Source of the DNA: Ligula intestinalis
Taxonomy: Eukaryota > Platyhelminthes > Cestoda > Diphyllobothriidea > Diphyllobothriidae
DNA length: 64,000 nucleotides
Assembly (NCBI GenBank): GCA_036362985.1
Contig: JAYGXS010000003.1
Location: forward strand, 79,602,949-79,666,948
Reading direction: 5' to 3'
In this document: positions 34,550 to 46,049 of the stretch, piece after piece
Layout: every line of letters begins with the position of its first letter
Position numbering within the stretch: the stretch's first letter is position 1
Program-made: the position numbers and the translations under genes
The notes under the pieces: generated by a model
Told to the model about the DNA's origin: nothing
Seen by the model: only the letters and a program-made list of their open reading frames with translations
Databases searched by the model: none

Positions 34550-34965
34550 CTACATAAAGGGGTAGAGTTAGTAAAAGTTTAAGCAGCCAATCAACGGTAT
34601 TCAAGGGGGGGGGGAGGGGAACTATTAAGAGAGATCAAAGGGGGTAGGGGAAGAAGGAGAGTGTCCCCCAAGTAGTTCATATCAACAATAGTCTCGTCAC
34701 TTTGCGGCATCGTGACAGTTTTCAGTGTCTGCTCATGATATCGCGGCATACTGGAAGGGGTGCGGATGGAAGTTGAGTTTGTTCTCGGCCACGGGAGCCT
34801 TAGGGCCACTACAAAGGCCTTCTGCACACACAAGACCGGGTTGTTAGTCATATTGCCACGGCTTCTGCCGTCGCAAGTATCCGTTGACGCAGGAATTCGG
34901 AGTGTTTCGCTAGTACTCTATACAAGACTTGAAACGCTTTGTTTAGGTCAAGTCAATATCTAATG
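34550..34965 (-). pseudogene. PLE family C, 3' part, minus copy of a head-to-head pair
   Basis: On the minus strand, frames give VLRQRILATAEAVAI-like sequence, then TNNPVLCVQKAFVVALRLPW. A Pro/Ser/Leu-rich tail follows to a stop at 34593-34591. This mirrors the plus copy at 34985-35400. The terminus stops at 'CCCCTTTATGTAG', just before where the hammerhead would be, so this arm has lost its ribozyme. Confidence 0.7.
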
Positions 34966-35108
34966 CGATTTCGGCTCACTTAATTGACAGCAGTCACCAA
35001 TTAGACGTAAACGAAGCGCTTCCTTTAGGTCAAGTCAATATCTAGTGCTATTTTGGCTCACTTGGTTGACAGCGGTCACCGGATAGACGTAAACGAAGCA
35101 TTTCGAGT
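34941..35108 (+). repeat. 84-bp tandem duplication at the pair's centre
   Basis: 'TTTAGGTCAAGTCAATATCT' starts both units (about 34941 and 35024). Each contains 'GGCTCACTT..TTGACAGC', 'GGTCACC..ATAGACGTAAAC' or its near match, and 'GAAGC'. The duplicated piece encodes the LAHLVDSGHRIDVNEAF segment of PLE family C. Confidence 0.7.
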
Positions 35109-35530
35109 CCTGTATAAAGTACCAGCGAAACACTCCAAATTCCTGCGTCAACGGATACTTGCGACGACAGAAGCCATCGCAATACGACTCACAAATCCGG
35201 TCTTGTGTGCGCAGAAAGCCTTTGTAGTGGCCCTAATGCTCCCGTAGCCAAGACCAAACTCAACTTCCGTCCGCACCCCTTCCAGAATGCCGCGAGATCA
35301 TGTGCAGACAGTGACAACTGTCACGATGCCGCAAAATGACGAGACTATTGTTGATATGATCTACTTGGGGGACACTCTTCTCCTACCCCTGCCTCTTTGA
35401 TCTCTCTAAACAGTTCCCCTCCCCCCTTGAATACTGGTAATTGGCTGCTTAAACTGTTACTAACTCCACCCCTTTATATCATTGTACATGCCTGATGATG
35501 AATAAATCGAAAACGTTCGTTCGTCTATCA
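35020..35530 (+). pseudogene. PLE family C, 3' part, plus copy
   Basis: Encodes AHLVDSGHRIDVNEAFRVLY, KVPAKHSKFLRQRILATTEA, IAIRLTNPVLCAQKAFVVAL, to a stop at 35245-35247. This is the C-terminal portion downstream of the endonuclease, the same order as 46990-47240. A CT-rich untranslated tail leads to the hammerhead at 35488-35524. No RT or endonuclease is present. Confidence 0.75.
35488..35524 (+). ncRNA. hammerhead-like ribozyme, PLE family C, six-base palindromic helix III
   Basis: CTGATGA at 35492-35498, a very short stem II (GA/TC around an ATAAA loop), GAAA at 35509-35512. AACGTT spans 35512-35517 and begins with A15.1, with C17 at 35518. Helix III would be a six-base palindrome. Helix I is weak. 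Confidence 0.5.
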
Positions 35531-35569
35531 TGACTTCTTGAATGCTTAAATGGGTATCATCGCTGACAA

Positions 35570-35760
35570 CAAAAATTTCCAAAAATTGCAAAACACGAAA
35601 TATTTAAAAAGATGCCACTTTCTCAAGAGAAAACTCAGAATACGGCGTAATTTTGTATCAAATGAGTACGTAAAGGAGATTTGAGTGCATTTTTTACAAG
35701 TTATATTTCAGTTTTTAAAGGGCATCGAAAATCAATGAACAGAATGAAAACGATTTAATT
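35570..35760 (-). mobile_element. fold-back element F, single arm
   Basis: 'GGCGTAATTTTGTATCAAAT', 'GAGTACGTAAAGG' and 'GGGCATCGAAAATCAATGAA' match 60765-60860 in the orientation of the right arm there. Confidence 0.5.
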
Positions 35761-35764
35761 TGCT

Positions 35765-36580
35765 ATTTTTGCAAGTGGCCAGCAAGATCGAAGGTCAAAT
35801 GCCTGTATTCTGAATTGACTGAAGAGCAGTCTGCATGAGTTTCAAAATAAAAAACCTAGTTAAGTCATTTATTTGAATCGAAAACCCTGTTTACGTACGT
35901 CATTCGGCATTTCAAAAAGTGCGACATCTGCTGTATATGGTATTTTCCGGAACGCGCCGCGTGTTGATCCTAATTATATGATGGTGGTTTAGCAAATGAC
36001 GCCAATTGCTCAGATTTACAAGCCTGACGTAGAATTCTTAATTAAAATATGTTTTTTTAAATAGATGGTTAATATGACAAACAATATCCCTTAGTGTTTT
36101 GCACTAGTGATGCACACGTCAGTAGCATACTGCAATCTCCATAGTTGGCAATTAGCAACAAAAAATAGACGTTGTTTGTGGTATACCTGCTGCAAGTTTT
36201 GCCCGCCTAATACATCGCATATATACGAATACTCAAAGATGCACCAATCTTACCCAAGGATTTTATAATCCACTTAGATCTCTAATACTATCCAAATTAA
36301 AAGCTTATGCCTAATAAAAGCACTCCATATACCCTACTGAATCGTTTCGAAATAATTACTGGAATGCAAATTTAACTTACCAATGCTACATCCATTCGGC
36401 TTAAGTGGCAAATTCCGACACTCAAAAACGCCAACTGTGAGACGACTGGTGGCTGGAAAGTAGGTAAGGGCCACCATTAATGTAATGCTCCCGGGAAACT
36501 AAAAAATATTAAAATTAGTTTTGTCTTTAGCAGCCTCTTGATGGATACACAGATATGAAGAGTTGGTAAAGTGTGCAAAT
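35765..36580. other. no gene seen
   Basis: AT-rich; nothing recognised. Confidence 0.3.
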
Positions 36581-37125
36581 CAACTGGTTAGAGAGATCTC
36601 ACATTTTATGTGATAAACACCAGGGCTGATTATGAAGTTGATCCGACAAAGCAAAGGGAGACCGAAATCGCCATTTCTGGCTTATTAGCCGTCATCAGCC
36701 ATTCATTCCCAATCTCGAGGCTTGGCACTCCCAAGGTTTAAACTCAGGACCTTTGATAATTGAGTTCAAGACTATACCTCTAGTCTATGGGTTCCCTGCA
36801 CCGTCGGCTGTGATCGGGAATATAATGAATGTATGTGTTTAGCCGATCTAGTAGATAATTAAATTTCGCTTTGCCCAGGAGCTTGCAACGCAAACCCTCC
36901 AGACCGTCACATAGTGACTATGATGATATGATGAAGTGGATCCGAAAAAGCAAAGGAAGACCGAAATGGCTATTTCTGGCTTATTAGCCGTCATCAGCCA
37001 ATCATATCCAATCTGGAGGGTGTGCACCCCCGAGATTTGAAACCGGGGCTTTTGGTCATTGAGTTCAAATGAACTGGTTAGCAAGATCTCACATTTTATG
37101 TGATAGACACCAAGGGTTGATCATG
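36581..37125 (-). mobile_element. S1 SINE-like repeat, tandem dimer
   Basis: Two bodies, 36645-36770 and 36940-37075, each with 'GCAAAGG.AGACCGAAAT.GC' and 'TTTCTGGCTTATTAGCCGTC', 'ATCAGCC', ending 'GAGTTCAA'. 'GATCTCACATTTTATGTGAT' precedes the first body (36595) and follows the second (37086), so the dimer is flanked by the same unit. Tandem insertion or unequal exchange could explain this. Confidence 0.65.
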
Positions 37126-37197
37126 GCTAAATGATAATGGGTGGGAATCAGAAAATGGCCATGTTGGTCTCCACTGACTTGTTTGGCATCAACGTAG

Positions 37198-37437
37198 CTA
37201 AACGTGCTTAGTAGGTAGCGGATGTGAAGAACGAACGAGGCTGTTGGTAGGTTTATTCAGCCTGTTTCGGGCTTGCTCTGCTCTTATGCGGGTAATCATA
37301 ACACCCTGACTATTAGCAAGATGTAGAAATACAAGCATGCCATTTAGGACGGTTACGATAGTCCACACAGCAGGTCTGGCATACTGTTCATATGCCCCCG
37401 ATCGAAAAAAGTTCCTCAGTCCTTCGCCAGCCATCAT
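37198..37437 (-). other. 79-codon frame, possible decayed retroelement terminus
   Basis: The minus strand gives AVWTIVTVLNGMLVFLHLAN, then RIRAEQARNRLNKPTNS. Reading the DNA, 'GCCCGAAACAGGCTGAATAA' resembles the downstream half of a PLE hammerhead end (GAAAC..AGG..GAATAAA), but a CUGANGA block is not evident. No domain is recognised. Confidence 0.2.
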
Positions 37438-37439
37438 CC

Positions 37440-40400
37440 TCTGTCACTGTGGATGGGAATTTTAATCAAGCAGAAATAAGTGACCGCCGATTTATTAACT
37501 TTCCGAAGTAAACAAGCCCCAGATGGGTTGCAAATTTACTGAACATAGTTAAACTAGAGGAAAATGGTTTGGCCCTAGGCTATATGTTGTCCTTTAGGAT
37601 GTGGAACGGTGTTTGGTTTGGTGGATAGAAGCAAGGTTAGATTTGTTGCTTAATAAAGCACTTAAAATTTTTAAACTTAGGCATATGGATAATAATAGCA
37701 TAATGATTGGTCACATTGAGATAAGAGCAATTATGGATTAAGATAAGTTCTCGAATTAGCGGTTGATGCGGGACAAGGGATATATTACGTCAGATATTTA
37801 TCACACATCCGCATGTAGCCTGCAAGTCAACATTCCAGCGTCTAAGGGACAATTAAAGTACTTCTTGTTGTATTCATCACTGTCAAGGAAATAACAAACT
37901 ACGCAATTCACAGCTTTTTCTGGGGAGGAGCAACTGTTTATCTTTTAATAAATACAACTAATTAGTAATATTCCGCCAGGGGCATATGCGAAGGTTCGGT
38001 GTAGTTAACATGATAATTGAAAATTTTATCATTAACTTGGATGTATATTTTTTTCCTGTCACTTACACTTAGGGGGGGGGGATTAATTTTACCATGAGCC
38101 GCGAAATGGGAAGATCATAATTTGGAAAACAAATGACCTGCCTATCATTACAGCGGAATTAAAACAATGCAGAAGTATTTCAATCCATTCTAAACACTTC
38201 CCTTGCAAAGTCACTTCATTCTGCCTCAGGTGCGCTGGCTAGCACTTGTTCGACTGACTCAATTTCCGAAGTGCGCGCTACGTTGCGATGCAAAACTCAC
38301 ATTAAACCATCAGTTCTTTCAGCCGGCATAACGATGCGGGTGGCTTAAACCCCGACCATTCTACACAAGTTATTTTCTACGAACACGCAAACTCGGCCGA
38401 AACCACAGCCTTTTGTTTTCTATCTCACTTAGGCAGGATCTTACGCTTCTTACACACACACTTCAGCGTTCATTGTTGCCAGCCATTTCAATTTCGGGTA
38501 AAAAAGAAGTTGGTCTAGCACCCTAAACACCCCAAGCACTTTGTCGTAGTTTTGATTTAGCTTATGTTTAAGTTCATCAAATACCGCTTTACAAAGATAA
38601 TTATGCTCAAATGACTAGCAATACTAAACTAATTAAAATAACCTAACGTTCATTGAACTATCTAAATTAAAAACGAAACAACACTAAAACCAAAAAACTA
38701 ATAAACTAAATAATTAACTGAGCATTAAAACATACGCAAACCACCGGTCTTGTAAGACAGAGGTTTTGGAACAGGGGTATTTGAGGTGGGAGTCCAACGG
38801 TCTTATTACGCAAGTTGGGCTCCTTTAGGCGAAATTCCTTCTATATCTTTGCCTACAGTGTTTCCCTTCGTAGTGCAATTATTAACTGCAATTGTTTGAT
38901 CTCGCTTTTTAAAGGAAATATACCAGGTCCATTTTGGGCAATTTTTACTGCTTCCAAACCGAAACAAAACCTACTATTATGCACATTTAACATATGGAGG
39001 TAGTGCCTGCGCTCCCCTTTTGCAGCGGCACTCTTTTAACTTGGAAGGGTAAACAAGCACTGATGCTAATATCGCAATTAAGTCCACATCTACTCTTCGT
39101 CAAATTTGTATTTAACTATGGTATGTATCCTGTATTGTAATTAGCGCAAGAGCGCGGCAGCTGTGAGTGTTCTATCCTCTCTAGTTGTCCCTGTTTTGGA
39201 CAAATTTGCATAAATAACAGTGCACTTGTATTTGGACAACAACTTTCACGCGCTTAATGCTTTAATGTACTTTTTGAGATATTGCCCGTAATTATTACAT
39301 ATTTTCGCGGGAAAAACATGGTTTTTGGCTTAATGCCATCAATTTAGCAGGTGATAATTAAGTATTCGGAGGGTAACCCTTACTTAAATGTTTAAAACTG
39401 AAGCAAATGCTTTTCATTTTAACATGAGGAAATTGACCTCTCCATCCATTGCCTGAATAGGGCGTAAATAGAATGAAATCTTTGATCATCCAAGTAACTG
39501 TCAGTCTATTTAACGTAACTAATATTAACTGCCCTGTTTAACCGTATGTGTCGACCGTTAACAGGCTTCTTTTGCATTCAATGAATTCAGAAAATGGTAG
39601 GTGCTGTTTCTATTTTCTCCGAAAATAAATTAACATATTGAGCTTTGCAAGTTCAATTTCATTTTGTGCGTCCATCAGAGCTTGGCTTACTTGAAGATCA
39701 GTTCTGTAATGTGTTTATCCATTATCTACTTAAGCATACGGGCAAATGCAGCCTTTAAATAACGCTGTTTGCGGTAGGAGAAGTTACGTAAAGGCAGTAA
39801 AAACTACCCAACTGCAAAATAATAAGAGGCTAGTCGTACAAGCTGGCTTACTTCTTCCCGAAAAAAACCTTCACAGCAACGTCACGCAAAACTCAAACGG
39901 CAAGTTCTGACGTATTCGTCGCTGCCATCTAGCCACACCCAACACGAGGCTGGAACTCGCAACCAACGTGCCTAGTGGGCTCGTTTTTACCTGATTTCAA
40001 TCGAAAATATAAACATTGTTGGCTAAAATTCTTGTCGATCGATACACAAAGGGCAATGGTCCCGATGAAGACTAGCAGGTGGCGAGTTTGAGGCTCTGGT
40101 GATGACAAACCCGCAGATTTGCTATGAATGGGTGATTTTGGCAGAAAATTTCATTCCAACATACCTAGATTTGCCTGAGGTTATCTTCTGCCTATGAAGC
40201 TGCCATATATAAGGTTTCTGTTGGTGCTTTGGGTGAACCCTAATGCAGTTGCGCAACCAATCATTGGGCGTTCAGTCGCCAAGGTCATTTTTCTATTCAA
40301 CTGCAGACATCGCATGTCTAAACTAGGGGATTATTCTGGGCATTATTTTGTTGACGGCTGTGTTTGTTTGGACCGCGTTTTGGCTTTGAGCATGCTGGTG

Positions 40401-40918
40401 TTCGGGTCTTAAAGGAAATTTGTGAATACGTGACTTATCTCATGGACGTTTATCACAATTTCTTAAATGTTTTGATGACTATAAAAGTTAAATAAATATA
40501 TTCACCAAAATTATAAGCTCGTCTAGTGACGTGAGAATGTCCGTTTTCATTGAAATTAATGAAGATGGCTTTAACTTACTGCGTCCGGTAAACAAAGGGC
40601 TTCATATTTGCAATAAGTATATAGTTTATATTGAGTCAAATATGTTAAGAAGAAAAGTGACTTTTGGTTGAAAATATTGTGCCTGGACAAATACTATATA
40701 TTTGAATCAAAATGGCTTTAAATCCCGAAAAAATTCACCCTGTTGCGTTCATGTGTTTTTATTTATTCACATATCTCATAGCCAATGACACGCCAATAAT
40801 TACGTGTAAACTAGAACATTGCTCCTAGCTCTTAAGAAAACTGCATAAAGGACACGTTAATATATACAATGGATGTGGCCTATGTTGTAACATATGTAAA
40901 CATTTCGATTGATCTCAT
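37440..40918. other. no gene seen
   Basis: AT-rich sequence with only short frames. Nothing recognised on either strand. A G run lies at 38074-38081. Confidence 0.3.
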
Positions 40919-40924
40919 TGTAAA

Positions 40925-41010
40925 AAATTTTGCGGCCTCGAAGGGAGTCGAACCAATCACAGCAGGGAGGCCTTTTACATAATCAACGCTCTATGATTAA
41001 CCTTCAAATA
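40925..41010 (-). mobile_element. tRNA-like SINE head (S2-like)
   Basis: The minus strand reads GGTTAATCATAGAGCGTTGA (box A-like) and, after about 30 bases, GGTTCGACTCCCTTCGAGGC, a good box B and acceptor-side sequence. Stem pairing is incomplete, so I read it as tRNA-derived repeat rather than a functional tRNA. Confidence 0.5.
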
Positions 41011-41014
41011 TCAA

Positions 41015-41945
41015 AAAGAAAACTTGATTATTCCAAATAAATGTGAGGTTTGTGCTGGAAGTCTAAGAGAAGCGACTTCGAGAGCCGGCATCCTCAAGTC
41101 ACTGAAACATCTTGTGATTTTAATGCAAATAATAGGAACTTAAACTGCACGCTAATAATCATTTGCACAAGAGACTCATTTATTTATTTCGTTTAACATT
41201 TCATAATAGTATGCACTGATTGCATATTCTTTTAAACGTAAATGTAACTAGTAAAAATAGGAGCAATATGTCGTCAACTATACAAATGATATTTTGAATG
41301 AAAAGAGTTTTAACTTCGCTACCGAAAAATAAAAACACACAGGTCTTTTGTACAGGCATAAGTAAATGCCCAATTATTCCACATGAGAGACTCACAGCAT
41401 CTTATTAAAATCCCTAAAAGCCATTGTACCGATGGGCTGACTTAGTGATGAATGACACTGTTTAATAAACACATGCATTGCAAAAATGGTGGGTACACAT
41501 ACATTCTTACTGCATGCAATCCACAAAACAATCCGAAACTTAGAAAAAAAGCATTTGCGTTACTCACTCGGTAAGTTTTTATCTGCATTTTTTTAAAGGA
41601 AGATTACTTACTCATTAACAGTCGTAGTTATGCTGTGTTTATTTTGTATTGCTGCTAGTACCCTTAACTAACACTTTCGGTGCATATCTCGTGACTGTGT
41701 TTGCTTATTTCATGTACGTAGACCGCAGAAAACCCCATCGCACAACTGTATAATTAGCAATCTCAGGAAATAAAGCACAAAAGCTAATTTAAAAAAAACC
41801 CGGTGGCTTATGAGAAAAATAACCCTTACTGTTGTTGATTAAACGAAAAATTACTCCATTGTTTCAAATACCCTGACGTATCGCATGCATTCTCCCCCAA
41901 ATATTTACACCTTTTATAAAAAAAACCACATTTATTGCGATAAAG
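41015..41945. other. no gene seen
   Basis: AT-rich; nothing recognised. Confidence 0.3.
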
Positions 41946-41949
41946 ATTC

Positions 41950-42620
41950 GATAGCTAGGACGTCTGACGTTTCGACCACCGTCGCAGATTTTTCATCGAA
42001 GTCATGAGCTAAAAGCGGTAGCAGAAAAGAGAAACACCTGCAGAGAAAGTTGCAATATCGTAAGGACACGGCCATTACTGCACACGTAATAAAAACAACG
42101 ACAATAAATGACGGTCGCCGTCTTGTGTGTCGATAGCCTGATATTCAGCATGCAGGCCCTAACTTGCTGAATTTCCATCAAGCGTGGTGGAATAGGATGT
42201 GATGATTTCTCTGCTAGCCGGTTACCTTCTGTTGGCGTAGGACAACGCGGTGGGCTTCGTCTTCACAAGTTGCGATTGGGCAGGTGGGTGCAGTGGTTGG
42301 GCCTCTGACCCGTGACCCAATTACTGGTCAACTAACACGATTTTCAATGCTTGCTTGAAATGCGATCGCATCGAATGAGCCGCAACTTGAGAACTGGCAT
42401 CATTTTGCCGCACTGCTACCACCTGTTTGGCAATTCGTGTCTTAAGCAATTGACCAGATTCTCCGACGTATTGGATTGTCCGCAACTGCACTAGATCCCA
42501 TCGATGACTCCAGATGTTTCTTGCCATGGCATTGGGTCTTTCGGTTTAATTATCTGACGCCTTATCGATGCCTCCGGCCTGTGCGCAACTCCAACTCCTA
42601 TGAATACTGAAGCTCCATGT
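41950..42620 (-). pseudogene. PLE family B, connector to 3' end, minus copy
   Basis: On the minus strand: VGVAHRPEASIRRQ, KPKDPMPWQETSGV, two stops, then TIQYVGESGQLLKTRIAKQV (the YIG half and Arg region of the endonuclease), VAVRQNDASSQVAAH, and a decayed tail. The 3' end holds a damaged hammerhead at 42008-41959: TCGATGA stands where CTGATGA is expected, while GAAA (41973-41970) and ACGTC are intact. The copy is not functional. Confidence 0.75.
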
Positions 42621-42624
42621 GCAT

Positions 42625-42765
42625 GTGTTCCCCATTTCTAATAATGCTTTTATTCATATCTTTGATGAAGAATCTGTGACAGGTGTCGAAACGTCAGGCG
42701 AATAAAATTGTTGTCTCACCCATCTGATCTTCGTCTCAATTAATTCCTGAGACCCGTATGTTCGC
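42625..42765 (+). mobile_element. PLE family B terminus, plus copy of a head-to-head pair
   Basis: Only the 3' untranslated end is present. The hammerhead region 42657-42700 has TTGATGA (first core C replaced by T), stem II ATCTG/CAGGT, GAAA at 42688-42691 and ACGTC. 'GGCGAATAAAATTGTTGTC' and 'ATCTTCGTCTCAATT' follow, as in 59520-59620. The C-to-T change should abolish activity. Confidence 0.6.
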
Positions 42766-42769
42766 TCAT

Positions 42770-44310
42770 TTTGATAGCCAAGTTAATGTTTACATTCGAT
42801 CAACTATCATTTGATGGGTAAAAAGATGAATATCAACTTCCAACTACAATACGTGGGGGAAGATGAGTAATATATGTGTATAAGGCGTAGATAAGGTGCC
42901 CGCTCATACAAACTGCAGGTGAATTAAATTATTAAATGGTAAATATGAAACCTGTTATAGATTTTACACGTTTGGGTAACTATTGGATAGAAAACGCAAG
43001 CATTTCGACGGTTTAGCTAGCAAAATGCAATATAAGAAAAGCAATATTTCCTTTTTTCGTGTCTGGTTGAGGGCAGCTATCAAGGAGACTTTAATAAGAT
43101 CGACGTTGGCGTGAATAACACTGATCCGGACCTCGCATTTATTATGGCCAAATTTTAGTTGAAAAATACCTATTTTCTATGATCCAAATTTACCTCAACA
43201 CATGCTGTAATTCATCTCATAAATAAACTAACCTGCTGGATAATAATTGAACCTAAATAACTGTAATGTCGACAGTATTCTGATTTATTCTATTGGTACT
43301 TTTCTTATCACTAGAATTTATGAGTATTGCCTATTTTATGTTCAGCATGATTGCACACTCTACGCTACATGTAGCTTTCTGAAGCAGTGTGTATTCAACC
43401 ATGAAGACACAAGGAAAGGAAAAGGAGCTCCTACGGTCAACTTAATTTATTCAAACTAGTTCACCTAGCCTGACATGCTCACTTGGCCGAATTCTGCCTA
43501 ATAGGGTTTTGTTTGTTCGTGAACTCTGGCAAACGTAGGCCACTTGTTTGCTTCGCGAAGCGAATAATTTGGTTTGCGCTCATTCCTGTTTTAATAACTA
43601 GACGACATGCAGAGGCTAAACATGCCAGACGGCGAGGCACTGATCAACTTCGGTTAGATGGAGAGCTTATGACCCATTTGTTAGATACATTGTGTAAAGT
43701 ATTGGCGCCGTACTCAAATGCATACTCGTGTGTACAGTCCTAGCTGATATTCAGGATTATGCTTGGCTAAACGAAGACACAATAAGCCCGGGAGATGCCG
43801 TATACCTAGTGAGTAAGAAGAGTCTTCGAAATTATGGAGGTGAATATTCGACAAAATGGTACACTCCCACAACGATAAATTCCGCCTTGATAATATGTTA
43901 TGATGTGGGTGGAATAGACGGATAATTACATAAAGCACTCGCTCAATTTCGCAAACCTTTAAATGACAAACCATTGCATGAACACGCATAAACCATTAGG
44001 CGTTAGCTACAGTACCGGAGAAAATGTGTCCTAACGGATATTAACTTTGATGAATTGGACTAAAGGACTTTGCTGTGTCATCTATTCGTGGGTCAGAAAT
44101 TTAGACAGACTAGAAAGAAGTCCTGATTAAACACAAGTCACATTCTTTTCCATAGTGACAAAGCGTTTACTAGCCAAAAGACCAAACAACCTTCTTTTGC
44201 ATATTTCTAGCTGCTGCATTACACTGCTCTGACAAATGTATCTCAAAAATTGATCCCCTGAGTGTGGTGTGAGAAATGCACACTCCATATAAAATTCTCG
44301 AACATTAACA
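42770..44310. other. no gene seen
   Basis: Opposed frames at 43714-43989 and 43728-43925 show no domain. Nothing else recognised. Confidence 0.3.
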
Positions 44311-44313
44311 TAG

Positions 44314-44448
44314 GACATTGACGTTGTCACTTACCATACTAACAGTCTATGTACTTGCTAAAAAGCCCAAACACATGTTTCACCGGTATTCTGCTGCTGC
44401 TTGACAGAGCTGTGAGGGACCCGCCTCATCAGTGGGTCCCCCAGCCTT
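44314..44448 (+). repeat. direct repeat pair, unit 1
   Basis: 'ACATTGACGTTGTCACTTAC' begins this unit; 'ACATTGACGTTGTTACTTAC' begins unit 2 at 44652. Both continue with 'GTACTTGCTAAAA', 'CGGTATTCTGC' and 'CTCATCAGTGGGTCC'. Offset about 337. Confidence 0.75.
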
Positions 44449-44650
44449 CCCTGTCTGCTTTCTGGCTGATATATCGATTTTTAAGTTTCAACGCTTTTAA
44501 CCTCCTGAGAACTTAATTCATGTAAGCATTATGCATCATGATATTAAAGGTCTATATGCGAAGACCAAAATTTCTAGGATATATTTGTGTTAAAATTCGT
44601 CAAACCCAGTGAGCTATTCACCTGCTGCCATCAGACAGTCTTAAGTAGTA

Positions 44651-44778
44651 TACATTGACGTTGTTACTTACCATATCAACAGCCTAGGTACTTGCTAAAA
44701 TGCCCAGACACGGGTTTCATCGGTATTCTGCCACTGCTTGACACAGCTGCGAGGGATCCGGCTCATCAGTGGGTCCTT
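44651..44778 (+). repeat. direct repeat pair, unit 2
   Basis: See unit 1 at 44314. The two units are clearly homologous, with scattered substitutions. Confidence 0.75.
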
Positions 44779-44784
44779 AAATCT

Positions 44785-45550
44785 ACTGATATATAGAAAA
44801 GTAGAAAGCGTTGCGATCACCGGAATCTTCTTTAAATTGTCTGAGATTTTGGGGTCTTTCAAGTGTCCATCGTCATAGAATGAAGGCGCAAACGAAAGAC
44901 ATGGAACAATTATATGACACAGGGGCCAATCAACCGTTATGGGGGGGGGGGGAGTGAAAAGGGGGGAGAGAGCTGTCAACCAACATTGCCATCAGACAAG
45001 TAAAAGTATGATTCCACTGATTGCAACGCCTTTTACTTCTCTATCTGCACACATAACTGGAATGCAAACATTTGCCTCAATACTGACATATACTGCGAAC
45101 AGAAATTAATTCCTTAGGAGATTAAAGAGCTTAACATGCTATCTTTTAATAAAACTTATGCATGTGCGCTATTCAAGATCAGATGACGGATAATGCGAAT
45201 AGATCCACTGCAAGTAATGAACTTCTGCCGCATAACCGCGAAACATTTTCTTACTGGATTAATAAAAAGGCTATTTTTCGGTAAACGTTTTGACTGTCTG
45301 GGTTTTTAACTGCCAAATAAAAGATATTTAAATCTTAAATGTTTCTACCCTTTTCCGATAAAAACAAGTTATTGTTTGGCCTAAATGTATGCATACATTG
45401 TTAAAGATGAATGTGCGTGTGTCAATTTATTGGCTTCTTAAAGCATATAAACTACACACGGGAGACAGAAATCACGATCAGGCAACCAACTACTAGGCTC
45501 AAGTATGCCAACTTATAGCTGCAGAGAGGAGGGATGAGATGAAATGCGGG
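44785..45550. other. no gene seen
   Basis: A G run of about 13 lies at 44940-44952. The frame over it (44695-44979) is not credible. Confidence 0.3.
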
Positions 45551-45554
45551 TAGA

Positions 45555-45946
45555 TTTAAACCTTCTGTTTTGGGTGTATTCTGCCTTTATTCAGCCAAAT
45601 ATGAGTCTTCCTATTCCTTTCATTACCCCCGTTTCAAAAGCGTGATCGCCTCCATCGTCAGATCGTGGGGTCAGTACTCTTGTTTGCGTCAGATGAATGT
45701 GTCTGACCACTTGCCTTGCCTTATGTCCATGTATCAATCGAGCGCACCGATCGATTTTGTGGCTGTTTGAATTGCTCGTGCCGTCACGGGCGTCTTCATG
45801 AGCTGTGTCAATTCGTTTTTGTGTATCATGAGACTTTTCACCCTCTCTGCTCGCGGTTGCCGGCTGTCGGTCCTGCTTACCTCTCTCCACCTGACTTACT
45901 GCTCCATTCTAATTCAATGTCAGCCTTTTGCGAAGCGCTTGGTGTG
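45555..45946 (-). pseudogene. PLE family D, C-terminal tail and terminus, minus copy
   Basis: The minus strand encodes ERGKQDRQPATASREGEKSH, then ARLIHGHKARQVVRHIHLTQ. It parallels the tail of the 53652-54029 copy (RAERDKQGRQPATTRKEGG). A decayed hammerhead follows. CTGACGA (45661-45655) and GAAA (45635-45632) are intact, but GGGG replaces the helix III bases. Confidence 0.65.
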
Positions 45947-46045
45947 TGACCACGCTTTTGAAACGTCAGCCAAAATACACCTAGGACCCAGAAATCATAT
46001 CTTCTTGTTTCTCTTCCGGGGATGAGGAAAGGAATATTTATCTGG
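45947..46045 (+). mobile_element. PLE family D terminus, plus copy of a head-to-head pair
   Basis: Starts inside stem II of the hammerhead (CACGCTTTTGAAACGTCAGC) and continues to the terminus 'TCTTCCGGGGATGAGGAAAG'. It abuts the minus copy at about 45947. The ribozyme lacks its 5' half. Confidence 0.6.
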
Positions 46046-46049
46046 ACCT

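Noticed and set aside
37230..37330. Hammerhead-like end (GCCCGAAACAGG...GAATAAACC, minus strand)
   Set aside because: The downstream half resembles PLE ends, but no CUGANGA block lies at the right distance, so I did not call a ribozyme.
40925..41010. Functional tRNA gene on the minus strand
   Set aside because: Good box B, but D and anticodon arms mispair; more likely a SINE head.
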